This document shows positions 38,199-46,654 of a stretch of 64,000 bases of DNA, piece after piece; within the stretch, counting starts at the first letter, position 1, and the number at the start of each line of letters is the position of its first letter. The DNA is from AC-43 sp963728855 (GTDB taxonomy: Bacteria; Actinomycetota; Actinomycetes; Mycobacteriales; Micromonosporaceae): positions 1 to 64,000 of the forward strand of contig CAVSLN010000006.1 in assembly GCA_963728855.1 (NCBI GenBank). The letters are read 5' to 3'. The notes under the pieces were generated by a model. That model saw only the letters and a list, made by a program, of their open reading frames with translations, was not told where the DNA came from and searched no databases. The position numbers were made by a program, and so were the translations under genes.

Positions 38199-40298
38199 CC
38201 GGCGCACCTCCTCGGCCTCGCCATCGCCGAGCTGCTCGTAGCCGGCTAGGGCTAGCCGGAACTCCCTCTCCGCCTCGGTAGTCTTGCCGCTCGCGAGGGC
38301 CAGCTCACCGAGCGCCTGACGCGCCTGTGCCTGCCCACGCGGCGAGCCGAGGCGGTGCATGCAGGTCAATGCATGTGTCAAGGTTTCAATGCCGGCTTGC
38401 GGTCGACCGAGGTTGGTCAGTGCCCGACCCAGCTCGATATGACAACGAGCCTGGTTGTACGAGTCGAGGTCGCCCAGCTCTGCGTAGAGAGTGTCCGCCT
38501 GGGTGAGGTATTCGACGGCCCGCCCGGCGTCCCGCATGGCGTTGGCCACCGCCCCGAGGTTGAGCAGCGCGAGCGCGGCCCTGCGCCGCTCGCCCAACTC
38601 GAGGCAGATCGCCAGCTCCTCTGCGAAGTGGCCCGCGGCTACCGGGAATCGGCGCTGGGCCAGGGCGACCATGCCCAGCCCGCCGATGGCCGCCGAGACA
38701 CCGTATCGATCGCCCAGTTGCTGACACAGCGCCAGGCTGGACTCGAACAACCTGGCCGCCTCGTCAAACTGACCGAGGTCGAAGTGTGCGAACGCCCAAC
38801 GCTTGCGCATCCGCGCCTCATACTGCCGGTTCCCGAGGCGCTGCGCGCACTCGACCGCAAGCCGGTCCACCAGCATCCGATCCTGGTGGTGCCGGCGGTA
38901 GTGAAACAGTGCCCACATGCTGTCGGCGATGAGCCAGGCCAGCTCCGGCATGGTACGGGCGGAGTCGACGACCATCGCGACGAGGTTCGCCCGTTCCTGC
39001 TCCAGCCAGTCCAACGCGTCGTCCCGGTTCGCCAGGACGACGGCCGTGGGCTCCAGGTGGGCGAATCGGGCTGGCGCTTTGTGACGGTACGGGGTGAGGA
39101 GCTGATCGGCGGCGCGCGCGCCGGCGAGGTACCACTCGGCGATCCGGCCCGCGAGAATGTCGCGCTCGGGATCCTCCTCGGCGTGTTGGCGGGCGTGTAG
39201 CCGAAGCAGATCATGCACCTGGTAGCGATTGTCCGACACGTCGTTCAGGAGGTTGACCTCCACCAACGTGTCGAGCATGGTGGCCGCCCGTGCCAGCGGG
39301 ACGTTCAGCGCGGCGGCAATCATCGCCGTACTCATGTGGGCACCGGGGTGCAACCCGAGCACTCGGTAGCAGCGCGCCACCGGTTCGCTGAGCGACTGGT
39401 ACGACAGGTCAAAGGCCGCTTGCACCGATACGTCCTCCTGACTGGACAGACCGGCGAGACGCTGACGCTCGTCGCGCAGCTCGGTCAGGACCCGGCCAAT
39501 GGACCAGCGCGGGTGAATGGCCAGCCGGGCAGCGGTGACCGACAGAGCGATCGGCAATCCCGCGCACAGCCGGACCAGCATCCGGGTGGCCTCCAGCTCG
39601 GCCGCTACCCGCTGCGCCCCGACGCTTGCGGCGACGAGCGTTATCGACTCCTGCTCGTTAAGGGGCGCCACGGCAATCACCGTCGCACCGTCGCGGATCA
39701 GGCCGGCCAGCCGCCACCGCGCGGTGGTTACGACCATACATGCGGGCGCGGTAGGCAGGAGCTGGCGTACCTGGGCGGCGGAGACCGCATTGTCCAGCAG
39801 AATCAGCAGCTGTCTGTCCGCGGTAATGGTCCGGAACAGGACCGCCTGTTCGGCGACATCGATCGGCACGCGTTCCAGGGGTATGCCCAGCGAGCGTAGG
39901 AAGCGGCTCAGTACCACGGCTGGCGCCACCGGGCCGCCCGGGTCGAACGCGCCGAGATCCGCGTACAGGTGCCCGTCGGGGAACTCCTTTCCGGTCAGTT
40001 CGCACCAGCGCAGCGCAAGCGCCGACTTGCCGACCCCGGCCGGCCCAGTGATCAGCGCCAAGCCGCATCCGGTTGCTGGCCGCGCCCGCGCCCGGTCCAG
40101 CTCACTCAGGTCGGGCAGCCGACCGACGAATCCGCTTGGCGCCGCGGGCAACTGATGGGGCACGCCGATGGCCGCAGAACCGGCGGAGGTGTGGTGGACG
40201 TGTACTCCGCCGTGCACGACACCAGCCTGCACCGTGGGTCCGACAACCAGTCCCTGCAATACGTTGTGGACCTCGCCGTGCCGGGTGTCCTCCACCAT
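38142..40298 (-). CDS. NB-ARC/TPR (NLR-type) ATPase with N-terminal BASS-like amyloid motif
   Basis: The protein has 718 residues. Residues 11-34 carry an amyloid-type motif, including TVQAGVVHGGVHV. The NB-ARC module follows: Walker A GPAGVGKSALALRW, Walker B LLILLDNAVS, sensor MVVTTARWRLAGL, the GLPI motif CAGLPIALSVTAARL and a VHD motif YQVHDLLRLHARQHA. The C-terminal 300 residues are TPR-like (QFDEAARLFESSLALCQQLG, RRAALALLNLGAVANAMRDA). Start 40298 has GGGCGGGG upstream. The gene 173 nt upstream encodes a small protein whose C-terminus ends in the same kind of motif. By the known logic of NLR/amyloid pairs, ligand sensing by the TPRs would oligomerise the ATPase and template fibril formation in the partner (inference). 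Confidence 0.88.
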   Translation of the reverse strand: MVEDTRHGEVHNVLQGLVVGPTVQAGVVHGGVHVHHTSAGSAAIGVPHQLPAAPSGFVGRLPDLSELDRARARPATGCGLALITGPAGVGKSALALRWCELTGKEFPDGHLYADLGAFDPGGPVAPAVVLSRFLRSLGIPLERVPIDVAEQAVLFRTITADRQLLILLDNAVSAAQVRQLLPTAPACMVVTTARWRLAGLIRDGATVIAVAPLNEQESITLVAASVGAQRVAAELEATRMLVRLCAGLPIALSVTAARLAIHPRWSIGRVLTELRDERQRLAGLSSQEDVSVQAAFDLSYQSLSEPVARCYRVLGLHPGAHMSTAMIAAALNVPLARAATMLDTLVEVNLLNDVSDNRYQVHDLLRLHARQHAEEDPERDILAGRIAEWYLAGARAADQLLTPYRHKAPARFAHLEPTAVVLANRDDALDWLEQERANLVAMVVDSARTMPELAWLIADSMWALFHYRRHHQDRMLVDRLAVECAQRLGNRQYEARMRKRWAFAHFDLGQFDEAARLFESSLALCQQLGDRYGVSAAIGGLGMVALAQRRFPVAAGHFAEELAICLELGERRRAALALLNLGAVANAMRDAGRAVEYLTQADTLYAELGDLDSYNQARCHIELGRALTNLGRPQAGIETLTHALTCMHRLGSPRGQAQARQALGELALASGKTTEAEREFRLALAGYEQLGDGEAEEVRRLLRLVPPSHVDPDGVPQP

Positions 40299-40471
40299 CG
40301 TGTACCCCGCCCGTCGCACCGGACCATCAGCGGGGCCGACATCGTCACCGTCCCACTACCGGCTGGTAGCAATCGACCATAACCTATGGCGTTTCCGGAC
40401 GTCCAGCACGAGCCTGAACGGTCTGGCTGGCCTGGCCGACGATGGTGGCCAGGTTGCGGCCGCCCTGGTCG

Positions 40472-40864
40472 TCACGGTCGGCCGAACGACAGCCCACCGT
40501 GAAGGTCGCGGACCTGCACCACGTTGCCGTGGACGTCGCCCGACACGTTGTTGAATACCGCGTCGGGCGCCACGACCGGCCGACTGTCCGCCAGCCCCTG
40601 CCAGAGGTTGGTCAACTCCTCCGCGAAAGCGTGATCATTGGCCACCGCCCGACCGAGCGCATCCGCCAGCGCCCGCTGGTTGGTCTCGGTAACCGGCTCG
40701 GCCTCCGCACCTACCAGGATCACCCGCGATGCCTGATCGGCTCCCAGTTTCCGGCGCACGAGGCGTACCAGTGCCTCCACGACGGCCTTCCCGGCCTCGG
40801 AGAGGCCGTCGATCGCCTTGCTCGTCACTGTCGCCGCGATAGCGGTCATCAGCGGATCGCTCAT
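40472..40864 (-). CDS. Small helical effector candidate with C-terminal BASS-like amyloid motif
   Basis: The protein has 130 residues. Residues 4-40 are an amphipathic/hydrophobic helix pair (DPLMTAIAATVTSKAIDGLS, AVVEALVRLVRRKLG), followed by an acidic helical middle. The C-terminus, residues 105-127, is amyloid-like and includes NVVQVRDLHGGLSF. This is the size and order of Bell-domain proteins, thought to be membrane-disrupting effectors controlled by a C-terminal amyloid motif. The start ATG 40864 has AGGAGAG upstream; a longer frame to 40969 has none. The next gene is an NLR with a matching N-terminal motif. Confidence 0.8.
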   Translation of the reverse strand: MSDPLMTAIAATVTSKAIDGLSEAGKAVVEALVRLVRRKLGADQASRVILVGAEAEPVTETNQRALADALGRAVANDHAFAEELTNLWQGLADSRPVVAPDAVFNNVSGDVHGNVVQVRDLHGGLSFGRP

Positions 40865-41313
40865 CTCGTCTCTCCTGCCCCGTGGCGAGGACCGCGCTGT
40901 CCGCATGCGTGAGTTCGCAGTGTAGGGCAGCGTGGGAGTGGGCGAAAGCGACTGGTAGTGAATTGGCATTTATTGGTAAGGAGCACATCTGCACCGTCCA
41001 ATGCACGTGCCAATGTGAGTGCATGGCGTGAGTGACATGAAGGAGATAAGCAGCATGTTTCGCCATACGGACGGCCTGCCGTATCCGGATCGCTCCCGAG
41101 ATGTCCATCCGGGGGCTCTTACTGCCGGCGTTTGCCGGACGGCGTCGGCCCGGCCGGCTGAAACGGCAGCGTGATCCGGCCCTCGGGTGGTCGCTCGTTC
41201 TGTCGGATCCGTACGGCAACACCTCGATATCTCGCCCGCATCCTCTACTGTAATTGGCGAGTCACGATTTTCCCGGAGGTGGTCGTGATGACAGGGATGT
41301 TGGGCTGATCACG
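40865..41313. other. Divergent intergenic region between effector and second NLR
   Basis: 449 bp without a gene. It must carry the promoters for the minus-strand effector/NLR pair and the plus-strand NLR. GGAGG at 41276 precedes GTG and ATG codons that are not in the frame of the second NLR. Confidence 0.4.
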
Positions 41314-44157
41314 ATGGTCAGGCTTGCCAACGCCGGGCCGCCGGCTAACCCGGAGCCGCCGAGTTCCCAGGGTGGCGACGCCGCGAACGATATTCGCGTG
41401 TCACCGAGTGATAGGCCGGTGCGGCCAGTCGCGGCAGATCGGCAATTGCAGGCGCAAGACAGCGACCGGGTTTACCAGTCGGCTGGAGACCAGTACATCT
41501 ACGAGCATCCCGCGGCTGGTCGCACTGCGGTCGTGGTGATGAACACGCTGCCGCGCGATATCCCGACGTTCACCGGCCGCACCGAGGAGTTGACGAAACT
41601 CACCGCCGCCGTCACCGGCTCAGCGGAGTCTCGAGAATTAATCCCGATTATCGCTACTGACGGCATGCCCGGGGTGGGCAAGACCGCGCTCGCGGTACAC
41701 GCGTCACACCTGATGGAGTCGCACTTTCCGGACGGTCAGCTGTTTGTTGAGCTGCGCGCCCATGCGGCCGGCCAGCGCCCTGTCGACCCCGCGGTGGTCC
41801 TCTTCGATCTCCTTGCCGCCGACGGTGTTCCGCCGGAAAGGATCGCGGGCGGCCTGGATGCGCGCAGCGCGCAGTGGCGTGCCCGTATGGCCGGCAAGCG
41901 GGCGCTGCTGATCCTGGATGACGCCGAGGGATACCGGCAGGTTGAGCAACTGTTGCCCGGCGCATCCGGCTGCCTCGTCTTGATCACGAGTAGGCGGCGC
42001 CTGGCGGGCCTCGGCAGTCGCCACGCCACTGTGAATCTCACCTTGGAAACGTTGTCGCCCCACCATGCAAAGACGCTGTTCGTCCGACTGATCGGGCGCA
42101 ACCTGAGTCGAATGGAGAGCCACGCGGTCGGCGCGCTTGTCCGGTTATGTGGGCACCTGCCCCTGGCCATTACGATCTTGGCGGCCAAGCTGCGGTTCGA
42201 GCCACGATGGACGGTTACCGACCTGGTCGACGACCTTACCGCCACCCGTGACCGGCTCAACCAGATGCACGCCGAAGATGTCGACGTCGCCGCCGCCATC
42301 GACCTGTCCTATCGGAACCTTCCGGCTGCCAGGCGGCGTTTCTTCCGGCGTCTTGGCCTGCACCCCGGCACCGACGTGGATCCCTATGCGGGCGCGGCAA
42401 TCGACGGTATCAGCCTGGCCGATGCGCAGCGGCACCTTGAGGCGCTGTACGAGGAGCACCTACTCGACCAGCCGGTACTGCGTCGCTACCGTATGCATGA
42501 CCTCATCCGCGAGTACGCGCGCAACCGGTGTCAGCGGGATCCGGCCGCTGATCGGGAACGGGCGATCGGCCGCCTGCTGGACTACTACCAGCACACGGCC
42601 AGCCTCGCGAACCGGCTCATCGACCCCCGTGCCGCCGTGCCCGTTGCCGCCCCGCCGCCCGTACCTGTGCCGGTGCCGCAGCTGTCATCTCAGGAGCTGG
42701 CCCTGTCCTGGATGCGGCGGGAGAAGGAGAACCTCTTCGCGTGCGTGGTGTACGTGCAGTGCGAAGACCAGCGGCGGGTGATCGGCATGTCCGCCGCCCT
42801 TGCCGGGTTTCTCCGCCGTACTGGTCCGTGGCCGCAGGCCATCGCGTTGCACGAGGCGGCTATCCGGGCGGGACGGCAACTCGGTGACCGGGCCGCGGCG
42901 GCCGACGCCATGTACAACATCGGCATCCTGCTCCGGCGTACCGGCGACTACTCCGGCGCGACCGGGGCGTTGGGCGAAGCATTGAGCGCCTTCCAGCACC
43001 TGCGGGACCGCCGCCGGGAGGCGGACGCTCTCAACGAGGAGCTCTCCATCGTTCTCCGGTTGAGCGGCAACCTCCCCGAAGCGGCGGAGCCGGTGCGGGA
43101 GGCCCTAACGATCTACCACGATCTCGACGACCGGCTCGGGCAGGCAACGGCCCTCAACAATCTCGGCGTCATACGGTGGATGACCGACGACTACCTCGGC
43201 GCGGCCCAGGCATTGCAAGAGGCTCTCACGATCTACCGGGACCACGATGAGCCGCTCGGCCGTGCGGATGCGCTTTTCAGGCTCGGTGTGGTGCGGCGGA
43301 TGACCCACGACTATCCTGCCGCGATCCGAGCCCTCCAATCGGCCCTCGCTATCTACGAGGACCTCGACTACCGTCTCGGCCAGGCCAACACCCGCGACAA
43401 CCTGGGCATCGTATGGCGCTTGACGCAGAACTACCCCGACGCGGTCCAGGCTTTCCAGGAAGCGCTCGCCATCCACGCGGACCTCGGAAATCGGCTCGGC
43501 CAAGCCAACACCCTCAACCACCTCAGCGTCGTGCAGCGCCTGAACGGGAACCTCACCGAGGCGGTCGGCACCCTGCGCCAGGCGCTGACTGCGTACCAGG
43601 ATCTCCGTGACCCGTACGGTCAGGCTGCTGCGCTGCACAACTTGGGGGTCGTCAGGCGGCTGGAGGGAGACTTCCTCGCGGCCGCGCACGATCTGCACAA
43701 GGCCCTCGGCATCTACCGCCAGTTGGGGAACCGGCTCGGCCAGGTCGAGGTACTCAACGACAGGGCCGCCCTTCTGCTGCAATGCGGTGACGCACCCAGA
43801 GCGCTGGACGACTACGCAGCCGCGTTGCAACTCGCCCGTGAGGTGAACAGCCTGGTCGAGGTGGGGCACGCTCTCGAAGGTGTCGCCGACTGCGCACTGC
43901 ATCAGGGGAAGGTCGAACCGGCGATGGCCCACGTACGCGAGGCTCTCGGGATCTATCGGCGCATCGGTGCGGCCGAAGCGGCGCGAGCCGCTGCCCGCCT
44001 CGCGGAAGCTCACGTCCACGGCACCAGGTACAAGCTCAGCCACCGAGCCCTGACGGATCTACCTCCACGGCCGGTCGAACAAGACATCACAAGTGATCAG
44101 AGGGCAGGACATTTCTTCTCTGACTGCCTGGCGGACTCGGGCGGCTCAGATGCATGA
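41314..44157 (+). CDS. NB-ARC/TPR (NLR-type) ATPase with N-terminal VYQSAGDQYI motif
   Basis: The protein has 947 residues. A disordered N-terminus (proline/serine-rich) contains VYQSAGDQYIYEH at residues 53-65. Then NB-ARC: Walker A GMPGVGKTALAVHA, Walker B ALLILDDAEG, CLVLITSRRRLAGL, GLPL-like CGHLPLAITILA and the MHD motif YRMHDLIREYAR. From about residue 500 on there are about nine TPRs with units such as LGQATALNNLGVIRWMTDDY, LGQANTRDNLGIVWRLTQNY and YGQAAALHNLGVVRRLEGDF. The frame opens at TTG 41254; ATG 41314 is chosen without a strong ribosome site, so the start is uncertain. The shared motif with the SARP regulator at 34.9 kb suggests direct signalling. Confidence 0.88.
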   Translation: MVRLANAGPPANPEPPSSQGGDAANDIRVSPSDRPVRPVAADRQLQAQDSDRVYQSAGDQYIYEHPAAGRTAVVVMNTLPRDIPTFTGRTEELTKLTAAVTGSAESRELIPIIATDGMPGVGKTALAVHASHLMESHFPDGQLFVELRAHAAGQRPVDPAVVLFDLLAADGVPPERIAGGLDARSAQWRARMAGKRALLILDDAEGYRQVEQLLPGASGCLVLITSRRRLAGLGSRHATVNLTLETLSPHHAKTLFVRLIGRNLSRMESHAVGALVRLCGHLPLAITILAAKLRFEPRWTVTDLVDDLTATRDRLNQMHAEDVDVAAAIDLSYRNLPAARRRFFRRLGLHPGTDVDPYAGAAIDGISLADAQRHLEALYEEHLLDQPVLRRYRMHDLIREYARNRCQRDPAADRERAIGRLLDYYQHTASLANRLIDPRAAVPVAAPPPVPVPVPQLSSQELALSWMRREKENLFACVVYVQCEDQRRVIGMSAALAGFLRRTGPWPQAIALHEAAIRAGRQLGDRAAAADAMYNIGILLRRTGDYSGATGALGEALSAFQHLRDRRREADALNEELSIVLRLSGNLPEAAEPVREALTIYHDLDDRLGQATALNNLGVIRWMTDDYLGAAQALQEALTIYRDHDEPLGRADALFRLGVVRRMTHDYPAAIRALQSALAIYEDLDYRLGQANTRDNLGIVWRLTQNYPDAVQAFQEALAIHADLGNRLGQANTLNHLSVVQRLNGNLTEAVGTLRQALTAYQDLRDPYGQAAALHNLGVVRRLEGDFLAAAHDLHKALGIYRQLGNRLGQVEVLNDRAALLLQCGDAPRALDDYAAALQLAREVNSLVEVGHALEGVADCALHQGKVEPAMAHVREALGIYRRIGAAEAARAAARLAEAHVHGTRYKLSHRALTDLPPRPVEQDITSDQRAGHFFSDCLADSGGSDA

Positions 44158-44210
44158 CCCGCGGTCGGGGTGGGTAGCCGTGTCATACGTGCCGAACTCA
44201 GGAGGACGCA

Positions 44211-44444
44211 ATGACGATGGGTACCGAGACCGGACGCTTCACCGGTACGCAGGACAAGGACTACGACATCATCTGGTTCACCGAGGCGTGCCTGAGCAAC
44301 GCGCTGCGCCTGGAGACGTACATCCAGGACGCCGAGCGGGCCGGTGACGGCGAGCTGGCCGACTTCTTCCGGCGCGCGCAGACGGAGAGCCGCAAGGGCG
44401 CCGAGCAGGGCAAGCAGATGCTGCTGTCCCGGCTGGGCAGCTGA
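44211..44444 (+). CDS. Small conserved helical protein
   Basis: This 77-residue protein has AGGAGG 5 nt before its ATG. It is helical, with YDIIWFTEACLSNALRLETY, QDAERAGDGELADFFRRAQT and ESRKGAEQGKQMLLSRLG. Close relatives are common in actinobacteria as short hypothetical proteins. No function is known. It is followed at once by a terminator hairpin and forms its own unit behind the second NLR. Confidence 0.8.
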   Translation: MTMGTETGRFTGTQDKDYDIIWFTEACLSNALRLETYIQDAERAGDGELADFFRRAQTESRKGAEQGKQMLLSRLGS

Positions 44445-44470
44445 GTAGCGCCGGTCGTTCCCGGCGCTAC
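44445..44470 (+). terminator. Terminator hairpin
   Basis: GTAGCGCCGG (44445-44454) and CCGGCGCTAC (44461-44470), 10-bp perfect stem, loop TCGTTC, directly after the stop codon. Confidence 0.7.
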
Positions 44471-44484
44471 CCCTGGTCGACAGG

Positions 44485-44826
44485 TCAGCCGGCGGTGCCG
44501 TAGACCTGCATCTCGTAGAGCGAGTACCCGTACGACGTGCCGCGCGCGGTGCCGTACACCCGCACGTACCGGCCCGTACCGGTGAGCCCGGTCAGGTCGT
44601 CGGTACCGCCGCCACCGGTCGTCGTCGAGTAGATCGCCGTCCAGGTCGTACCATCGCTGGACACCTCGATCCGGTACCCCTTGCCGTACGCGGCCTCCCA
44701 GGTCAGCTTGACCCGGGCGATGCTCGCCTGGGCGCCCAGGTCGACCCGCAGCCACTGCGGGTCCACGCCCTCCTTGCTGGCCCAGCGGGTGCTGTGCCTG
44801 GAGGCGACGCCGCCGCGCTCACTCAC
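44485..44826 (-). pseudogene. Discoidin/F5-8 type C (CBM32-like) domain fragment
   Basis: 113 codons encode the core of a galactose-binding-like domain: STRWASKEGVDPQWLRVDLG, ARVKLTWEAAYGKGYRIEVS, SDGTTWTAIYSTTTGGGGTD and GRYVRVYGTARGTSYGYSLY with EMQVYG. Such domains sit at the C-terminus of secreted glycosidases. Here the sequence begins abruptly with HSTRWAS after about eight residues, with no signal peptide or catalytic part upstream, because the pirin gene ends at 44819. It is therefore the 3' end of a lost larger gene. Confidence 0.65.
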
Positions 44827-45787
44827 GTTGGCGGCCTCGTGGGCGCATTCGGGTCACGGGCATCTCCGGCGCGGGCAGCGGGTCGCCGGCGAACCCCGAC
44901 ACCGTGCCGAAGCGCCGCCCGGACATCCAGTCCTCCCGGTCGGCGACGATCTCCTCGTGGCTGCGCCCGACGAAGTTCCACCACATCACGATCCGCTCCT
45001 CGAACGGTTCGCCGCCGAGGAGCAGCAGCCGGGCCGGCCGCTCGGCGCGCACCGCCAGGCGCGACCGGCTGGAGCCGAGGTAGAGGAGCGGGCCGGGGGC
45101 GAGGGGCAGCCCGTCCACCTCGACGCCACCGGACAGGGCGAGCGCGGCGTACTCGAAGTCCGGCTCCAGGGGCAGCCGGGCGTCGGCGCCGGCGTCGAGA
45201 GTGGCGTCCACGCCAACCAGCGGGCTGTAGGTCCGCGCAGGTGAGGCGGCGCCTGCGAACTCCCCCATCAGTACGGTCGCCGACGCGCCGCCGTCCACGT
45301 ACACCGGCAGCCCCGGGTGGTGCTCGAAGTGCGGTGCCACGTGCCGGTACGGCTCCGGCAGCGCCACCCACAGCTGAACGCCCTGCAGCACCGGCGAGTG
45401 CTCCGCCGGAGTCTCCTCGGCGTGCGCGATCGCCCGGCCCGCCGTCATCAGGCTCAGCTGTCCCGGGCGGATGAGCTGCTCGCTGCCCAGGCTGTCGCGG
45501 TGCAGTACCTCGCCGGACACCAGCCAGCTCACCGTCTGCAGGCCGGTGTGCGGGTGCGGCGGTACCACCATGCCGGTACGGGTGGTGAGGTCGGCGGGGC
45601 CGTACGCGTCGAGGAAGCACCAGGCGCCGACCATCCGCCGGTCCCGTCCCGGCAACGTACGGGTGACCGGCAGCCCGCGCGGCCCGCCGAGCACCACATC
45701 GCGCCCGACGTGCAGCTCACGGACGGGACGCGCGGCGGGTGCCCCGGCCGAGACCGCCTCTTCGGGCTCGGTCTCCAGGTTGCTCAT
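44819..45787 (-). CDS. Pirin family protein (bicupin)
   Basis: This 322-residue cytoplasmic bicupin has the N-terminal metal site in VPPHPHTGLQTVSWLVSGEV (HxH) and LSLMTAGRAIAHAEETP (H, E). The rest of pirin is complete, with GVQLWVALPEPYR and RLLLLGGEPFEERIVMWWNF. Pirins bind iron; some oxidise quercetin. The gene overlaps the following GNAT gene by 4 nt (ATGA arrangement at 45784) and the MarR gene lies upstream, so MarR-GNAT-pirin form one minus-strand operon. Confidence 0.88.
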   Translation of the reverse strand: MSNLETEPEEAVSAGAPAARPVRELHVGRDVVLGGPRGLPVTRTLPGRDRRMVGAWCFLDAYGPADLTTRTGMVVPPHPHTGLQTVSWLVSGEVLHRDSLGSEQLIRPGQLSLMTAGRAIAHAEETPAEHSPVLQGVQLWVALPEPYRHVAPHFEHHPGLPVYVDGGASATVLMGEFAGAASPARTYSPLVGVDATLDAGADARLPLEPDFEYAALALSGGVEVDGLPLAPGPLLYLGSSRSRLAVRAERPARLLLLGGEPFEERIVMWWNFVGRSHEEIVADREDWMSGRRFGTVSGFAGDPLPAPEMPVTRMRPRGRQRE

Positions 45788-46101
45788 GACCCCTGCCGCG
45801 TGAGCTGCTCGCGCTCCTTCTCCGTTACCAGGTCGAGGTACTCCGGATGCCGCTTGATGTACTGCCGGACGAACGGGCAGAACGGCCGTACGGCGGCGCC
45901 CTCGGTACGGGCCGCGTCGAGCGCGCCGCGGACCAGCAGCGAGCCCAGCCCCCGGCCCTCGTACGCCGGGTCCACCTCGGTGTGCGAGATGGCGATCGTC
46001 GAGCCGGTGCGCCGGTACGCGACGTACCCGGCCACCTTCCCGTCGACCTCGATCTCGTACCGGTTGCCCCGCCGGTTGTCACTGACCTTGGGGTCACTCA
46101 T
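45784..46101 (-). CDS. GNAT-like N-acetyltransferase (YjdJ type)
   Basis: This 105-residue short GNAT protein contains GYVAYRRTGSTIAISHTEVD and the acetyl-CoA loop VDPAYEGRGLGSLLVRGALD (R-G-x-G), then VRPFCPFVRQYIKRHPEYLD. This is the compact YjdJ/Gcn5-like family (GNAT, about 100 residues). The target is unknown. It overlaps both the MarR gene upstream (8 nt) and the pirin gene downstream (4 nt). Confidence 0.85.
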   Translation of the reverse strand: MSDPKVSDNRRGNRYEIEVDGKVAGYVAYRRTGSTIAISHTEVDPAYEGRGLGSLLVRGALDAARTEGAAVRPFCPFVRQYIKRHPEYLDLVTEKEREQLTRQGS

Positions 46102-46570
46102 GGCGCTCCCTTTCGTTGCCCAAGAGGTGTTCGCGCATCCGGGTCGAGACTGTCCGCAGGTGGTCCACCTGGCGCGGCGTGATCAGGTCGAACAGGTGCG
46201 CCCGTACGGCGGCCACGTGCCCGGGTGCGGCCGACCTGAGCTTGGCCGTGCCGGCCCCGGTCAGCTCCGCCTCGGTACCCCGCCGGTCGTCGGGGCACTC
46301 CACGCGCCGGACCCAGCCGGCGTGTTCCAGCCGGGTGACCGTACGGGTGGTGCCGCTGCGCGTGCTCAGCGTCGCCTCGGCCAGGTCCCGCATGCGCATC
46401 CGGTGCCCGGGCGCCTCGGACAGGACCACGAGCACGTCGTACTCGACGAACGACAGGCCGGCCTCGTCGGTGAGCTGGCGGTCCAGCGCGTGGACGAGCA
46501 GCCGGCTACTGGCGAGGTACGCCCGCCACGCGTCCTGCTCGTCGGCGGTGAGCCAGCGCACCTTCGTCAC
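46094..46570 (-). CDS. MarR-family transcriptional regulator
   Basis: This 158-residue protein starts at GTG 46570. The winged helix contains LSFVEYDVLVVLSEAPGHRM, RMRDLAEATLSTRSGTTRTV and TRLEHAGWVRRVECPDDRRG with TEAELTGAG. It is first of the MarR-GNAT-pirin operon and divergent from a second pirin gene. Direct repeats in the 84-bp gap probably bind this protein and control both directions, which is the usual MarR/pirin arrangement. Confidence 0.88.
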   Translation of the reverse strand: MTKVRWLTADEQDAWRAYLASSRLLVHALDRQLTDEAGLSFVEYDVLVVLSEAPGHRMRMRDLAEATLSTRSGTTRTVTRLEHAGWVRRVECPDDRRGTEAELTGAGTAKLRSAAPGHVAAVRAHLFDLITPRQVDHLRTVSTRMREHLLGNERERHE

Positions 46571-46590
46571 CGACCGAAGTCTACGCGGAA

Positions 46591-46639
46591 TAGTTGACAA
46601 CGCAACGACATTGGATACTGTAGTTGACAGCGCAACGAC
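46591..46639. promoter_or_regulatory. Tandem 19-bp operator-like repeats (MarR site)
   Basis: TAGTTGACAACGCAACGAC (46591-46609) and TAGTTGACAGCGCAACGAC (46621-46639) differ by one base and are 30 bp apart (about three helical turns). Each contains GTTG-6-CAAC inverted half-sites. TTGACA inside the first repeat plus TACTGT 16 nt on could be the pirin promoter, so binding would block it. Confidence 0.65.
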
Positions 46640-46654
46640 TTTCGGAGGTACCCG

